Positions 8,991 to 17,645 of a DNA stretch of 64,000 bases are shown piece by piece (the stretch's first letter is position 1; the number at the start of each line of letters is the position of its first letter). Origin of the DNA: Acidobacteriaceae bacterium (lineage in GTDB: Bacteria > Acidobacteriota > Terriglobia > Terriglobales > Acidobacteriaceae); assembly GCA_035944135.1 (NCBI GenBank), contig DASZBM010000010.1:496001-560000 (forward strand), read 5' to 3'. Under the pieces are notes generated by a model. That model saw only the letters and a list, made by a program, of their open reading frames with translations. It did no database searches and was not told the DNA's origin. The translations under genes were made by a program, and so were the position numbers.

Positions 8991-9044
8991 AGATTTTGAC
9001 GGTCCCTTTACCGTTGATGCCGAAACGGAAACAGTCTCTCACGG

Positions 9045-11294
9045 TTAGCGCGCTGCGGACGCAGGCGCGGTGACCGATGCGGTTGTGGTTGTGGTGGTGG
9101 CGGGCGGAGGTAGAACTCGCACGGCAAGACGCGGGAAGCTAAAGCTGCCGGCAGCATCGTCGATGACGTTGATCTGACAGACATAGGTGCCGGGCTTGAG
9201 GTCGGCGAGCGGAACGTCGAACTGGAAGGCGACGGCGCCGCGCTGCGGCTCGTTGAGATTGGTCGCGGTGACAACGGGAGTCTCGTAAACCTTCACGCCG
9301 CCGGAGAGCAGTTCCATGCTGGTGAGAACACGGACGGGCCCCTCCTCCCGGCGCGCGAGGCCCGGCGACGCGGCCTGTGTTGGCGCGCCTTTGTCGCGCG
9401 TCGGATCGTAGACCTCATAGAGCAGATAGAGATGCTGGTCCTGCCGGAAGACGTGCGCGACGTTGGGTACCCACTGCACGCCGTCGCGGTCGAGCGGATT
9501 GATGGAGCTCTTGTCCTTCACAGGCGTGCGCTGATTGGAAAGCACGACCGAGCTGAGCTTCACCGGCGCTTTCTTGAGATCGGGAACATTGATCAGCGTC
9601 TCGAAGCTGCCCATCGCTCCAGTCTGATTTTCGCGCACGACGAACTTCAACTCGTAGCAACCGGGTGCGAGTGTGAAGCCGGTTGAGTACTGAATGTTCT
9701 TGCGCTCGACCTGCTGTGATTGATCGACCGCAAGCTTGACAGTGTCGCGTATGTTGCCCACGCTGACGAAGTTGTGCTCGTCCTCCGCGGTGTTGATGGA
9801 GCACACCTCTGTGCCTTTACCCACTGGACGGCGAACCTGGCCCATGATGTCGAGGCTCGCTTTGTCGAGGTCCTTCACCTTGGCGAAGGGAATCTGCGAG
9901 CCGGGAACGATCAGGCTGACCGGAACGAAAAGTTCGCCGTTGTGCGCATCGTTCGCGCGGAAGTAGAGCGCCTGGAGATACATGGCAACGTCCGTTGCGG
10001 GAAGGTCGCTGCGCAGCTGTTCCTGCAACGCGAGTTCGCGATCTTCGGTCTTCTGGTGTCTGAAGTCGGCGGGCGCGTAGTAGCCGGGACGATACTCCAG
10101 CTTCACGTCAGGACGGTTCAGCTTTACGGTCAGGTGACGATAGCTACCGTCCTGTCGTTGATCGGTCGATTTGAAGCCGAGGATGTAGTAGGCCGCGGTA
10201 TCGTTCTGCACCTGTTGGAAAGCGGGAGAGAAGTCGTTGGAGTCGAAGAATGCTTTTCCACCCGTGTCGCTGCTCAGTGTGGCGAGCGTCTCCTGCGACG
10301 AGAAATTGGCATTAAACTGTGCCGTGATGGCCGAGCCGTTGTAAGGAGAATTGCCGCGCAGGCTGCCCTTGCTCGCATCGCCACCCGGGGGCATCGCCTG
10401 CAGGCCGCGCGAATCGACGCTATAGATGGCGAGATTCGCCTTCGCCGCCTCGTTCGTCGCTGCGCGAAGGCTCGCCTGGTTTTCGATACCGTTGCGCGTG
10501 AGGCCACCGGAGAAATAAAGCATCGACTTACGCTGGTCTACATGCTCGAGGCTTTTGGCGATGGAGCGGATGGCGAGCAGCTCGCGGTCGGTGTTCAGGC
10601 TGTTGTATTCGGTGTCATCGGCGGCAAATGCGGTTGTGTCGTCGGAGGTGCCGTCGGTTGTGCCGGTGCCGCCGTTCGCGAAGCCGGTAGTGTCGTCGCC
10701 GTTGTATCCGGCGAGCACGTGCAGCAAGGCTGTTTTGTCGGAGGTGAAGTCCTGGTCGAGACTCAGACCAGTGGACATGCTCACCATCGCGACGAGGTCG
10801 GCGGGCTGCATCTTGCCGTTCACGTAGTCCTTCGCGGCATCGACGGCGCGATCGATGTCCTCGTCCTGCATCGAGCTGAGGTCGAAGAACATGACGATGA
10901 GGCGATGATCTTTCAGTTTCTCGGGATCGGAACCGAAGCTGCGCTCGAGAAGATCGGCGATGGTGGCCTTTCCGCTCACGGTTTTTTCGGCGAGCGCCGC
11001 CGCCTCATCGACGTTTTCGTAGTCGAAGCTGGCGATCTTCTGCGGCTTGCCGTTCTCGAAGATCTGGAAGTCGCTGGCCTTGAGGCCCTTCACCACTGCG
11101 CCGGTCTTGCGGTCGCGCACGACAACGTTCGTGAGGACAATATTGGCATTCACGCTCAGCGTATAGCCGCCTGGAGTTTGCTGCGCTGCGGTTCCCTGGG
11201 TGTCGGGAATTGGCGGTGCTGGCGTGGGTGTCTGTTGCGGCGAGCCTCCCAGCATCATTGCGAACCCTGTTGCTGCCGCCAGTAAGTGCTTCAT
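9045..11294 (-). CDS. VWFA-related acidobacterial domain protein (large paralogue)
   Basis: A 749-residue secreted protein with signal peptide MKHLLAAATGFAMMLGGSPQ and a Pro/Thr-rich spacer. Residues about 45-110 form the TIGR03436 lead-in (VVVRDRKTGAVVKGLKASDF), then a VWFA domain begins at LIVMFFDLSSMQDEDIDRAV; the DLSSM is a partial MIDAS. A low-complexity Gly/Thr/Asp insertion (residues about 198-220) interrupts the domain. The beta-rich C-terminal part ends in a Pro/Thr/Ala tail. GAGGA precedes the ATG by nine bases. Only 20 bases separate it from the TonB-dependent receptor upstream, so it is almost surely in the same transcript and may act with that receptor at the cell surface. Confidence 0.88.
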   Translation of the reverse strand: MKHLLAAATGFAMMLGGSPQQTPTPAPPIPDTQGTAAQQTPGGYTLSVNANIVLTNVVVRDRKTGAVVKGLKASDFQIFENGKPQKIASFDYENVDEAAALAEKTVSGKATIADLLERSFGSDPEKLKDHRLIVMFFDLSSMQDEDIDRAVDAAKDYVNGKMQPADLVAMVSMSTGLSLDQDFTSDKTALLHVLAGYNGDDTTGFANGGTGTTDGTSDDTTAFAADDTEYNSLNTDRELLAIRSIAKSLEHVDQRKSMLYFSGGLTRNGIENQASLRAATNEAAKANLAIYSVDSRGLQAMPPGGDASKGSLRGNSPYNGSAITAQFNANFSSQETLATLSSDTGGKAFFDSNDFSPAFQQVQNDTAAYYILGFKSTDQRQDGSYRHLTVKLNRPDVKLEYRPGYYAPADFRHQKTEDRELALQEQLRSDLPATDVAMYLQALYFRANDAHNGELFVPVSLIVPGSQIPFAKVKDLDKASLDIMGQVRRPVGKGTEVCSINTAEDEHNFVSVGNIRDTVKLAVDQSQQVERKNIQYSTGFTLAPGCYELKFVVRENQTGAMGSFETLINVPDLKKAPVKLSSVVLSNQRTPVKDKSSINPLDRDGVQWVPNVAHVFRQDQHLYLLYEVYDPTRDKGAPTQAASPGLARREEGPVRVLTSMELLSGGVKVYETPVVTATNLNEPQRGAVAFQFDVPLADLKPGTYVCQINVIDDAAGSFSFPRLAVRVLPPPATTTTTTASVTAPASAAR

Positions 11295-11314
11295 ATGCTC
11301 TTCCTCTGCGTTGA

Positions 11315-14300
11315 CTAGAACCTGTAGCGTGCTTGCACCTGCAGCGTGCGCATCGCCGCTGCGCTGCGCACTGTGCCGAAGTACGGGTCCCCTAGATTGG
11401 TATCGATCCTGCTGTACTGAACCGTGTTGAACGGGTTCGTTGCGGAGACGCGCGTTTCGAGCGAGCGCGTTTCGCCCAACGTGAACGTCCGCGAAAGTGC
11501 TGCATTCACGGAAAGGGTTCCGGGCCCTTCGATCGATCCCTGCGAGGAGGTGCCGTATCCATTTGCGGGCACAGCGAACGCGTTAGGGTTGAACCAATTA
11601 TTCCTGCTGCCTGCACCTTTGATGGGCTGAGAAAAAACCCGGTCGGGCCGGAGCGTGAAGGTGTTTGCGCCGGCCGCCTCTTCCTGGCTGTTGGTATAAG
11701 TCGGCGTGAAATATGTGCCGCTCGCGACGGTGATGCTGCCGCTCACGGAGAAGCCATCAAGAATGTACGCCCACGTGCCGCCCTTATTCAGGAACGCGCG
11801 GTTTGGTCCAAACGGAAGCTCGACGACCCAGTTGCCAGAGAGGCTGTGGCGCTGATCGAAGCTGGCATTGCCCTCTTCGAGATCGAGGCGATAGAGATTC
11901 TGAACTGGTTGTCCCACGGCTCCGCCGACGCCGGAGGCGTTATCAATGGAGTGCGAATAGGTGTAGACAAGGCCCAGCGCGACTCCGCGCGACTGGCGCT
12001 TCTGCCCGCTGACGACGAGCGCATTTGCATGCGAGCCAGCGCGTGATTCCTCAAGATCGAACGGAGCAATGCCCGGCGTGGTTACGCCAGTCGGAGTTGC
12101 GTTCGGAGAGCCCACTACATCGAGATTGCTGCCCTTCGATCCGTTGTAGCCAAGATTGAAGACGATGCCCAGCGGAAGCGTGCGCTGCAGGTTCAGGTTG
12201 TAAAGCTGCACCGAACCTAGGCGGTAGTTCGGGTCCACTGCCCAGTTGTTCTGGATGGTGTACGCGCTGGCCGCGCAACCGAAGCCGTTCGCGAGAGTGA
12301 GGTTGGCCGTAGTTGCCGGGCGTGAGACCGTTCCGTTGCTGTACGCACTCTGCGTCGTGGTGCATCCGGTTGGCGCTGGATTCGCATTTTGCTTCGTGGG
12401 GGCATATGCTGCGTTGTTCTGCGTTACGGCGAAGGGCGGCTGGTGCGACAGATCGCGCGCGAAGGTTGCGTACTGACCCGTGTTGTACATAACGCTGTAG
12501 CCGCCGCGCAGCACCGTGTCTTTCGTCAGTCCTGAATTCTTGAGCCTGTAAGCAAATCCAAGACGAGGCGCATACATCGCGTGGTCTGGATCCACGAGGC
12601 CTGCGGGATTTCCGTTGCCGGGCATTACGACCTGATATGGCAGCGGACCGTTGCTCGGATACAGGTTCACCAGACGGCCATTCTTTTCGCTGTATGGGCC
12701 GAAGTACTCGTAACGCACGCTGTAGTTCAGCGTGAGGTTTGACTTGATCCGGAAGTCGTCGAGTGCGTACCAGTCGAAAACGTTTTCGCGCAGATACGTC
12801 TTGAAGAGGCCAGCCTGAATGGAGGTACTGTTTGGCAAGCCCAGCAGGAAGTCGGCTAGGGCATCGCCACTGGAAGTGGAATTACCACTTGCGTCGGTGA
12901 CGATCTGCCCGGACTGGCCCGCGAGTTGAGCTGCCGGACTCGCCGTCGCATAGCCGGTAAAGGTGAAACTGCCGAAGGGATTGTTTCCGCCGATGGAATC
13001 CGCATGAACACGCCGCACGTCAAAGCCGAAGCGCAAGTTGTGCTTCTTGTGGCGCCAGGAGACGAAATCGGAAAAGCTGATTGTTTGATTGATCAACCCG
13101 CTCGGCGTCTGATTCGAAAACGACTGGTACCCATTGATGCCAAGCGTTGGCAGGCCGTTATAGAAGCGTGGATCCGCAAAGGCCCCGCTGTTGTTCGGAA
13201 TACTCAGTCCCACAACGGCAGACGGATTGTCGTTCGTATCCGTGAAGTAGTTCCGGACCTCCGTATTCAGCCGATTCCAATTGACGGTTGCATTGTTGGA
13301 GAGCCGCCCGTATCCGATCGTGTAACCAGCGTTTAAGCCATTGCCGCCACTTTCCTGCGCGCCGCCTAGCGCAAGAAAGATGTTCCGGATGTCCGATGCT
13401 GCGTGGGAAAAGTTATAGCCGAGATTGATGTTCTGGCGCAGTGCAGGAGGCGCGTTGGAGTTGCCGCCATTCCGCCGGCCGCCACCTCCACCTCCACCTC
13501 CGAAGCGGCCAAACGGCGTATTGGCTGCCTGTCCCAATGTCCGTACATAACGAGCGTTCAGATTGAAGTTATTGGTTCCACCGTTGGCAACCGTCTGGTA
13601 GTTGTCTCCGGACGCTTGATTCAACGGCATGTTCGGCAGCGGAAAATAGTTGAGCAAGGCGAGTGCCTGTGGCGAGATGGGCACGCTCGCATTCTTCAGG
13701 TTCTCTCCCGCAATCGGTTGTCCTGTAACGGGATCAAAAAGCTGCACGGGACTTTGTTTTCCCGCACTCTGAAGAAATGATTGCGAGAAGTCGCCTTGGC
13801 GCTCCAAGGCCGTCGGAACGCGCCCGGATTCCAGAAACGCGCTCAAATTGCGCTGCCCGCTGATGTTCAGAAATGCAAATTGCTTTGTGTTCGGCCTCGT
13901 CAGGCCGGGGATATAAGGACTGCCGCCGATGCTTGCGCCAAAGCGATTCTGATATCCAGCGGGTTGCACAACCGGACCGTCCGGCGACCACGATGCGGAG
14001 TCCAGCGCGTTGTTGCTGCCCTGGTAGAAGATGTTGCCGTGCGGTTGTGCGGGGTTGAAGTTTCGGAACGCGCCGAAGCCGCCTCCCCCTCCGCGCATGC
14101 CTCCGCCACCACCGCGGCCGCCGCCTCCTCCACCGCCAAATCCTCCGCCGCCCATCATCCCGCCGATGACCGTGACGATGCGGTTGGTTGGATCGGCGCC
14201 CTCCGGCAACTGCCCGCTGGCGCGAGCCTGGTCCACGGCATCTTGCACGCGCTGCCGAATCTCGTCCTCGCTGAAGTTCGCGAGCCCGTTCGTCTGGCCG

Positions 14301-15019
14301 GTCTGCCCGCTCACCGCAATGGATTGGCTGCCTTGGCTGGCTTCATCGGTGCCCGCCTGCGACAGGTTGCCGAGCGTCGGCATCGCAACGTCGCTGTTGC
14401 CGTTGGCGGCACTCGCGTCCGTGACATCGGTTTCGCCGGCGTTCAGGTTGAGGTTCTGCGTTCCGCGGCCGGCTGAAGTTGAGTTGGCTGCTGCCTCCTG
14501 CTTCGCTTCGGCGGCTGCGACGCGGCTGGCCAACTGCATGCCGAAGTCCGAGGTCTTTACCAGCGCGGCGCCCGCCGTCGCGTCGCTCGCATTCAGCACA
14601 ACCTCCTGCGTGACCGGAGCGAAGCCAGCCAGTTCGGCCCGCACCACATAACGGCCGTTGTGCGGAATGGTCATGGCATAGGTGCCGTCAATGCTGGTGG
14701 CTGCCGCATATTTCTTGCCGGTCAGCGTGTTCGTCGCGGTCACCGCCACGCCGGGCAGCGGGACGCCGCCGGGTTTACCCGGTGTTCCGGCGATGACGGC
14801 GCCGCGGATTGTTCCACCTTGAGGCGCCTGAGCTTGAGGGACGGTCTGAGGTGCCGAAGTCGAGGGAGCAGGGGACTGAGCGGCATGCGCCGCCGGCTGC
14901 GTCGCCGTCGTAGACGGCGCGCCAGCCTGGGCCGGCGCGGGCGCGGCTGTCTGCGCGCTCAACGGCACAAGCCCTGCCATGCATAAGAACACACCCCACC
15001 CGCTCGCCCTCAGCCTCAC
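11315..15019 (-). CDS. Oar-like TonB-dependent outer-membrane receptor with carboxypeptidase-regulatory-like domain
   Basis: A 1234-residue outer-membrane protein. Start is GTG 15019, five bases after AGGAGG; the signal peptide ends near residue 23 (PLSAQT). A Pro/Ala/Thr-rich linker (25-70) leads to a carboxypeptidase-regulatory-like domain (GTIRGAVIAGTPGKPGGVPL to about residue 165), a coiled segment, a polyglycine run (about 290-323), and a large barrel ending in LQVQARYRF, whose terminal Phe is the outer-membrane insertion signal. A second polyglycine loop lies near residue 505. Substrate is unknown: acidobacterial members of this family are many and uncharacterised. It is followed closely by two VWFA-related proteins and preceded by a DUF5666 protein. 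Confidence 0.88.
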   Translation of the reverse strand: MRLRASGWGVFLCMAGLVPLSAQTAAPAPAQAGAPSTTATQPAAHAAQSPAPSTSAPQTVPQAQAPQGGTIRGAVIAGTPGKPGGVPLPGVAVTATNTLTGKKYAAATSIDGTYAMTIPHNGRYVVRAELAGFAPVTQEVVLNASDATAGAALVKTSDFGMQLASRVAAAEAKQEAAANSTSAGRGTQNLNLNAGETDVTDASAANGNSDVAMPTLGNLSQAGTDEASQGSQSIAVSGQTGQTNGLANFSEDEIRQRVQDAVDQARASGQLPEGADPTNRIVTVIGGMMGGGGFGGGGGGGRGGGGGMRGGGGGFGAFRNFNPAQPHGNIFYQGSNNALDSASWSPDGPVVQPAGYQNRFGASIGGSPYIPGLTRPNTKQFAFLNISGQRNLSAFLESGRVPTALERQGDFSQSFLQSAGKQSPVQLFDPVTGQPIAGENLKNASVPISPQALALLNYFPLPNMPLNQASGDNYQTVANGGTNNFNLNARYVRTLGQAANTPFGRFGGGGGGGGRRNGGNSNAPPALRQNINLGYNFSHAASDIRNIFLALGGAQESGGNGLNAGYTIGYGRLSNNATVNWNRLNTEVRNYFTDTNDNPSAVVGLSIPNNSGAFADPRFYNGLPTLGINGYQSFSNQTPSGLINQTISFSDFVSWRHKKHNLRFGFDVRRVHADSIGGNNPFGSFTFTGYATASPAAQLAGQSGQIVTDASGNSTSSGDALADFLLGLPNSTSIQAGLFKTYLRENVFDWYALDDFRIKSNLTLNYSVRYEYFGPYSEKNGRLVNLYPSNGPLPYQVVMPGNGNPAGLVDPDHAMYAPRLGFAYRLKNSGLTKDTVLRGGYSVMYNTGQYATFARDLSHQPPFAVTQNNAAYAPTKQNANPAPTGCTTTQSAYSNGTVSRPATTANLTLANGFGCAASAYTIQNNWAVDPNYRLGSVQLYNLNLQRTLPLGIVFNLGYNGSKGSNLDVVGSPNATPTGVTTPGIAPFDLEESRAGSHANALVVSGQKRQSRGVALGLVYTYSHSIDNASGVGGAVGQPVQNLYRLDLEEGNASFDQRHSLSGNWVVELPFGPNRAFLNKGGTWAYILDGFSVSGSITVASGTYFTPTYTNSQEEAAGANTFTLRPDRVFSQPIKGAGSRNNWFNPNAFAVPANGYGTSSQGSIEGPGTLSVNAALSRTFTLGETRSLETRVSATNPFNTVQYSRIDTNLGDPYFGTVRSAAAMRTLQVQARYRF

Positions 15020-15095
15020 CTACTCCTCCTTCCAACTCTTCGGAAAAAACTCGGGGCAGCCGCGCCGAACGCACCGTACAGCCACCTCACTATGC

Positions 15096-15935
15096 TTACT
15101 TGGGCGATGGCGGCGGCGTCGAAGAAGGCTTGCCATTCTCCGGCGTTCCGGTCTCCGAGGTGCCGGTCTCCGAACCTTCCTTGTTGTCCGTCGAGCGACG
15201 GCGGCCATTTCCCGGCGTCATCACCGTCAGCTCCTTGGCCACGAAGCGTCCGCTCTTAACCTCGCCTGGTCCGCCGACCCGGTCCCCAACCTTGATGTCC
15301 GCCAGCGTGATGCTTTCACCACTCTGCGCTGTGGTGGTTGCATTCGATCCGGACCCTGTACCTCTTCCGGCACCGAACCCCGTCCCGTTGCCCATCAGGC
15401 GTCCGCGGTGGAACGACGTGCCCTCGTCAAATCCGATTGTCTGAGACACGCCGTCCGGTCGCTCCACGGTCATCGTCGCGTTGTCCATGTCGATTGCGGT
15501 TACTGTGCCGGCGATCAGCGTCTTGCCGAGGTTAGCGAGCTCTTGCTTTCGAGCATCGTCGATCCGCTTCATCTGCTCGGCATCCATCGAGATCACCATC
15601 GCAGCGTGCATGGTCTTGTTCGGCGCGTCCATGTTGCCCATGGCCATCAGCCCGTCGCCGGCCTTCAGGTCGGTCAACTTGATCGCCTCACCGCGGCCGC
15701 GCATCACACGCGTGTTGTCGGTCGTAACTACCTGGTACACAGCGCCATCCACGGTCTTGATGGTCACCTGCGGACCGGAGATTGCAGTGATCACGCCGCC
15801 GATGCGCTGCATCCCGGCATACTGGCCGCGTCCGGCACCTGGCCGTTCGGCCTCCTGTGCCCTGCTGTTCACGGCACACAGCGGCATCAGCAAAGCCACG
15901 ACGACTGCTGCTGCCCACCTCCCCTGCCGGCTCAT
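15096..15935 (-). CDS. Secreted DUF5666-type protein
   Basis: A 279-residue protein with signal peptide MSRQGRWAAAVVVALLMPLC (cleavage near residue 26). Two repeats of the DUF5666 OB-like fold are visible: GGVITAISGPQVTIKTVDGA with LTDLKAGD (residues about 46-95), and GTVTAIDMDNATMTVERPDG with LADIKVGDRV (about 145-225). A Gly/Ser/Asn-rich loop lies between them and the last 30 residues are a Thr/Pro/Glu-rich tail. The family is found in exported proteins with unknown ligands. The gene is 76 bases upstream of the receptor on the same strand and probably heads the operon. Confidence 0.78.
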   Translation of the reverse strand: MSRQGRWAAAVVVALLMPLCAVNSRAQEAERPGAGRGQYAGMQRIGGVITAISGPQVTIKTVDGAVYQVVTTDNTRVMRGRGEAIKLTDLKAGDGLMAMGNMDAPNKTMHAAMVISMDAEQMKRIDDARKQELANLGKTLIAGTVTAIDMDNATMTVERPDGVSQTIGFDEGTSFHRGRLMGNGTGFGAGRGTGSGSNATTTAQSGESITLADIKVGDRVGGPGEVKSGRFVAKELTVMTPGNGRRRSTDNKEGSETGTSETGTPENGKPSSTPPPSPK

Positions 15936-16258
15936 GGCTGCTCCTTTTCTGATTGAATCGCTACGAATTAAGACGGCGAAAAAGAAGGGAAGACGCGTTG
16001 GGAGTCACAAATTCTGTTCTGATGGCGCGTCCTCGTGGACCGGCTCTCGTCCGAGCCGGCACGGATACTTCGCTTTCCGAGGCAATGCTTCCCTTTGATA
16101 AATCCCGAGGGACTATGAGGAGCTAGAACTGAAATTGAAACTGCTGACAATTTCCTGCATCTCTCAGGCGTACACTCTGCGTTGTCTCGCGCGAATTTGC
16201 AGCCTGAGAGCAACGACGCCATAAGACGCAAGCATCGGATAGCAGGAGCCAGCCTGTC
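15936..16258. other. Intergenic region between the DUF5666 gene and egtB
   Basis: About 320 bases without a supported gene; the short open frames here lack coding character. It holds two divergent 5' regions, a hairpin CCGGCTC/GAGCCGG (16040-16059, six-base loop, no T-run), and a longer perfect inverted repeat at 16161-16210. The egtB ribosome-binding site AGGAG lies at 16243-16247. No recognised riboswitch could be matched. Confidence 0.6.
16161..16210. repeat. Perfect 9-bp inverted repeat in the egtB leader
   Basis: CTCTCAGGC (16161-16169) and GCCTGAGAG (16202-16210) are exact complements with 32 bases between. They end about 48 bases before the egtB start. It could be an RNA stem in the leader or a regulator site; there is no T-run, so it is not a simple terminator. 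Confidence 0.5.
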
Positions 16259-17572
16259 ATGTTGATTCAACAATCCTCAGCCCCTACGCTGCTCGCCCGC
16301 TTTCGCGCCGTTCGATCCGCGACCATGCAGTTCTGCGCTCCGCTTACACCCGAGGACATGATGGTTCAGTCCTGTCCTGAGGCCTCGCCCATCAAATGGC
16401 ACCTGGCGCATACCTCCTGGTTCTTTGAAACGTTTGTTCTCAGCGAGTTCGTGGCCGCTTACCAGCCGTTTCATCCGGACTTCCGCTGGCTTTTCAACAG
16501 CTACTACAAGGCGCTGGGCGATATGCCGGAGAAGAAACTTCGGGCCAGCTTCTCGCGGCCGCCGCTCGAACAGATCCTCGGCTACCGCGAGCACGTCGAT
16601 GCCGCCATCACACGCCTTCTGGAGCAGGGCACCGAAGACGAGGCATTGCGCCGGATCACACTCGGGCTCGAGCACGAGCAGCAGCACCTGGAACTCGCGG
16701 CGACGGACATCAAGAACGCCTTCTTCACCAACCCGCTGCGGCCCGGCTACCGGGATCGTGTGGTCGAGCATGGTCTGGAAACCATCGCGCCACCGCTCGA
16801 ATGGCTCAGCTTCACGCCGCCTGCACCAGGGCTGGTCAGCATTGGCGTCACGCCCGATCCGAACGCCCTCGACAGCTTTGCCTTCGATAACGAGACACCG
16901 CGGCACCCGGTATATCTCACGCCCTTCCGCCTTGGCGCGCGTCTCATCACCTGCGCGGAGTACCTGGCCTTCATGGACGAGGATGGCTACACGCGCCCGG
17001 AGCTTTGGCTCTCTGAGGGCTGGGATACCATGCGTGCGCAGGGATGGCACGCGCCGCTGTACTGGCAGCGCGATCCGGCTACCAGGTCGGGGTGGAGCAT
17101 CTTCACACTGGACGGCGCACAACCTCTGGAGCAGCTCTCTGAAACACCCGTCTGCCACCTCAGCTTCTTCGAGGCCGATGCCTTTGCCCGCTGGAGCGGC
17201 GCCCGGCTTCCGACGGAGTTCGAATGGGAGTACGTCGCGGCGCAGCATCCGGTGACGGGCAATCTCCTCGAATCCGGCGCGCTGCATCCGCTGCCTCCGG
17301 TTGCGCTCGAAGACCGTCATCAACCGCAGCAACTATACGGCGATGTGTGGGAGTGGACAGCGTCCCCCTACACCGGTTACGCGGGCTATAAACCGCTGCC
17401 CGGCGCGCTTGGCGAGTACAACGGCAAATTCATGAGTTCGCAGATGGTCTTGCGTGGCGGCTCGTGCGTCACTCCGGCGTCGCACATACGCGCCACGTAC
17501 CGCAACTTCTTCCAGCCGGGGACCCGCTGGCAGTTCAGCGGCATTCGTCTCGCGCGTGACGGCGCCAGCTAG
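16259..17572 (+). CDS. egtB: Ergothioneine biosynthesis sulfoxide synthase EgtB
   Basis: A 437-residue non-haem iron enzyme that joins trimethylhistidine (hercynine) to a cysteine thiol using O2. The N-terminal DinB-like domain carries HLAHTSWFFE (first iron histidine, near residue 46) and EHEQQHLEL (near 140), which supplies the other two iron ligands; the C-terminal half is a formylglycine-generating-enzyme-like domain ending in GGSCVTPASHIRATYRNFF and FSGIRLAR. It is followed after 73 bases by egtD. No egtA or egtC is present, so this may be an EgtB that uses free cysteine instead of gamma-glutamylcysteine; that is inferred from gene content only. Confidence 0.93.
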   Translation: MLIQQSSAPTLLARFRAVRSATMQFCAPLTPEDMMVQSCPEASPIKWHLAHTSWFFETFVLSEFVAAYQPFHPDFRWLFNSYYKALGDMPEKKLRASFSRPPLEQILGYREHVDAAITRLLEQGTEDEALRRITLGLEHEQQHLELAATDIKNAFFTNPLRPGYRDRVVEHGLETIAPPLEWLSFTPPAPGLVSIGVTPDPNALDSFAFDNETPRHPVYLTPFRLGARLITCAEYLAFMDEDGYTRPELWLSEGWDTMRAQGWHAPLYWQRDPATRSGWSIFTLDGAQPLEQLSETPVCHLSFFEADAFARWSGARLPTEFEWEYVAAQHPVTGNLLESGALHPLPPVALEDRHQPQQLYGDVWEWTASPYTGYAGYKPLPGALGEYNGKFMSSQMVLRGGSCVTPASHIRATYRNFFQPGTRWQFSGIRLARDGAS

Positions 17573-17645
17573 AGTAACGGACTCCCCAACGGCAAATTCG
17601 TAGGCCAAAGCTGTAACGAGACCATCCGCGAGGCATCAAACTCCC

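Noticed and set aside
9720-11285. A 521-residue plus-strand open frame opposite the large VWFA gene
   Set aside because: The minus strand carries a complete TIGR03436-type protein with signal peptide and ribosome-binding site; the plus frame has no recognisable domain and is a shadow.
14080-14160. Repeat array at the polyglycine region resembling CRISPR or microsatellite
   Set aside because: It is coding sequence for Gly codons in the receptor frame; there are no equal spacers.
16130-16215. Glycine-riboswitch-like CTCTCAGGC sequence before egtB
   Set aside because: Only the CTCTCAGGC segment resembles the glycine aptamer; the CGCCGAAGG core and the AAAGGACAGAG continuation are missing.
15968-16273. 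A 101-residue minus-strand frame upstream of egtB
   Set aside because: No start signal, no domain and mixed composition; it overlaps the egtB start and is better seen as leader sequence.
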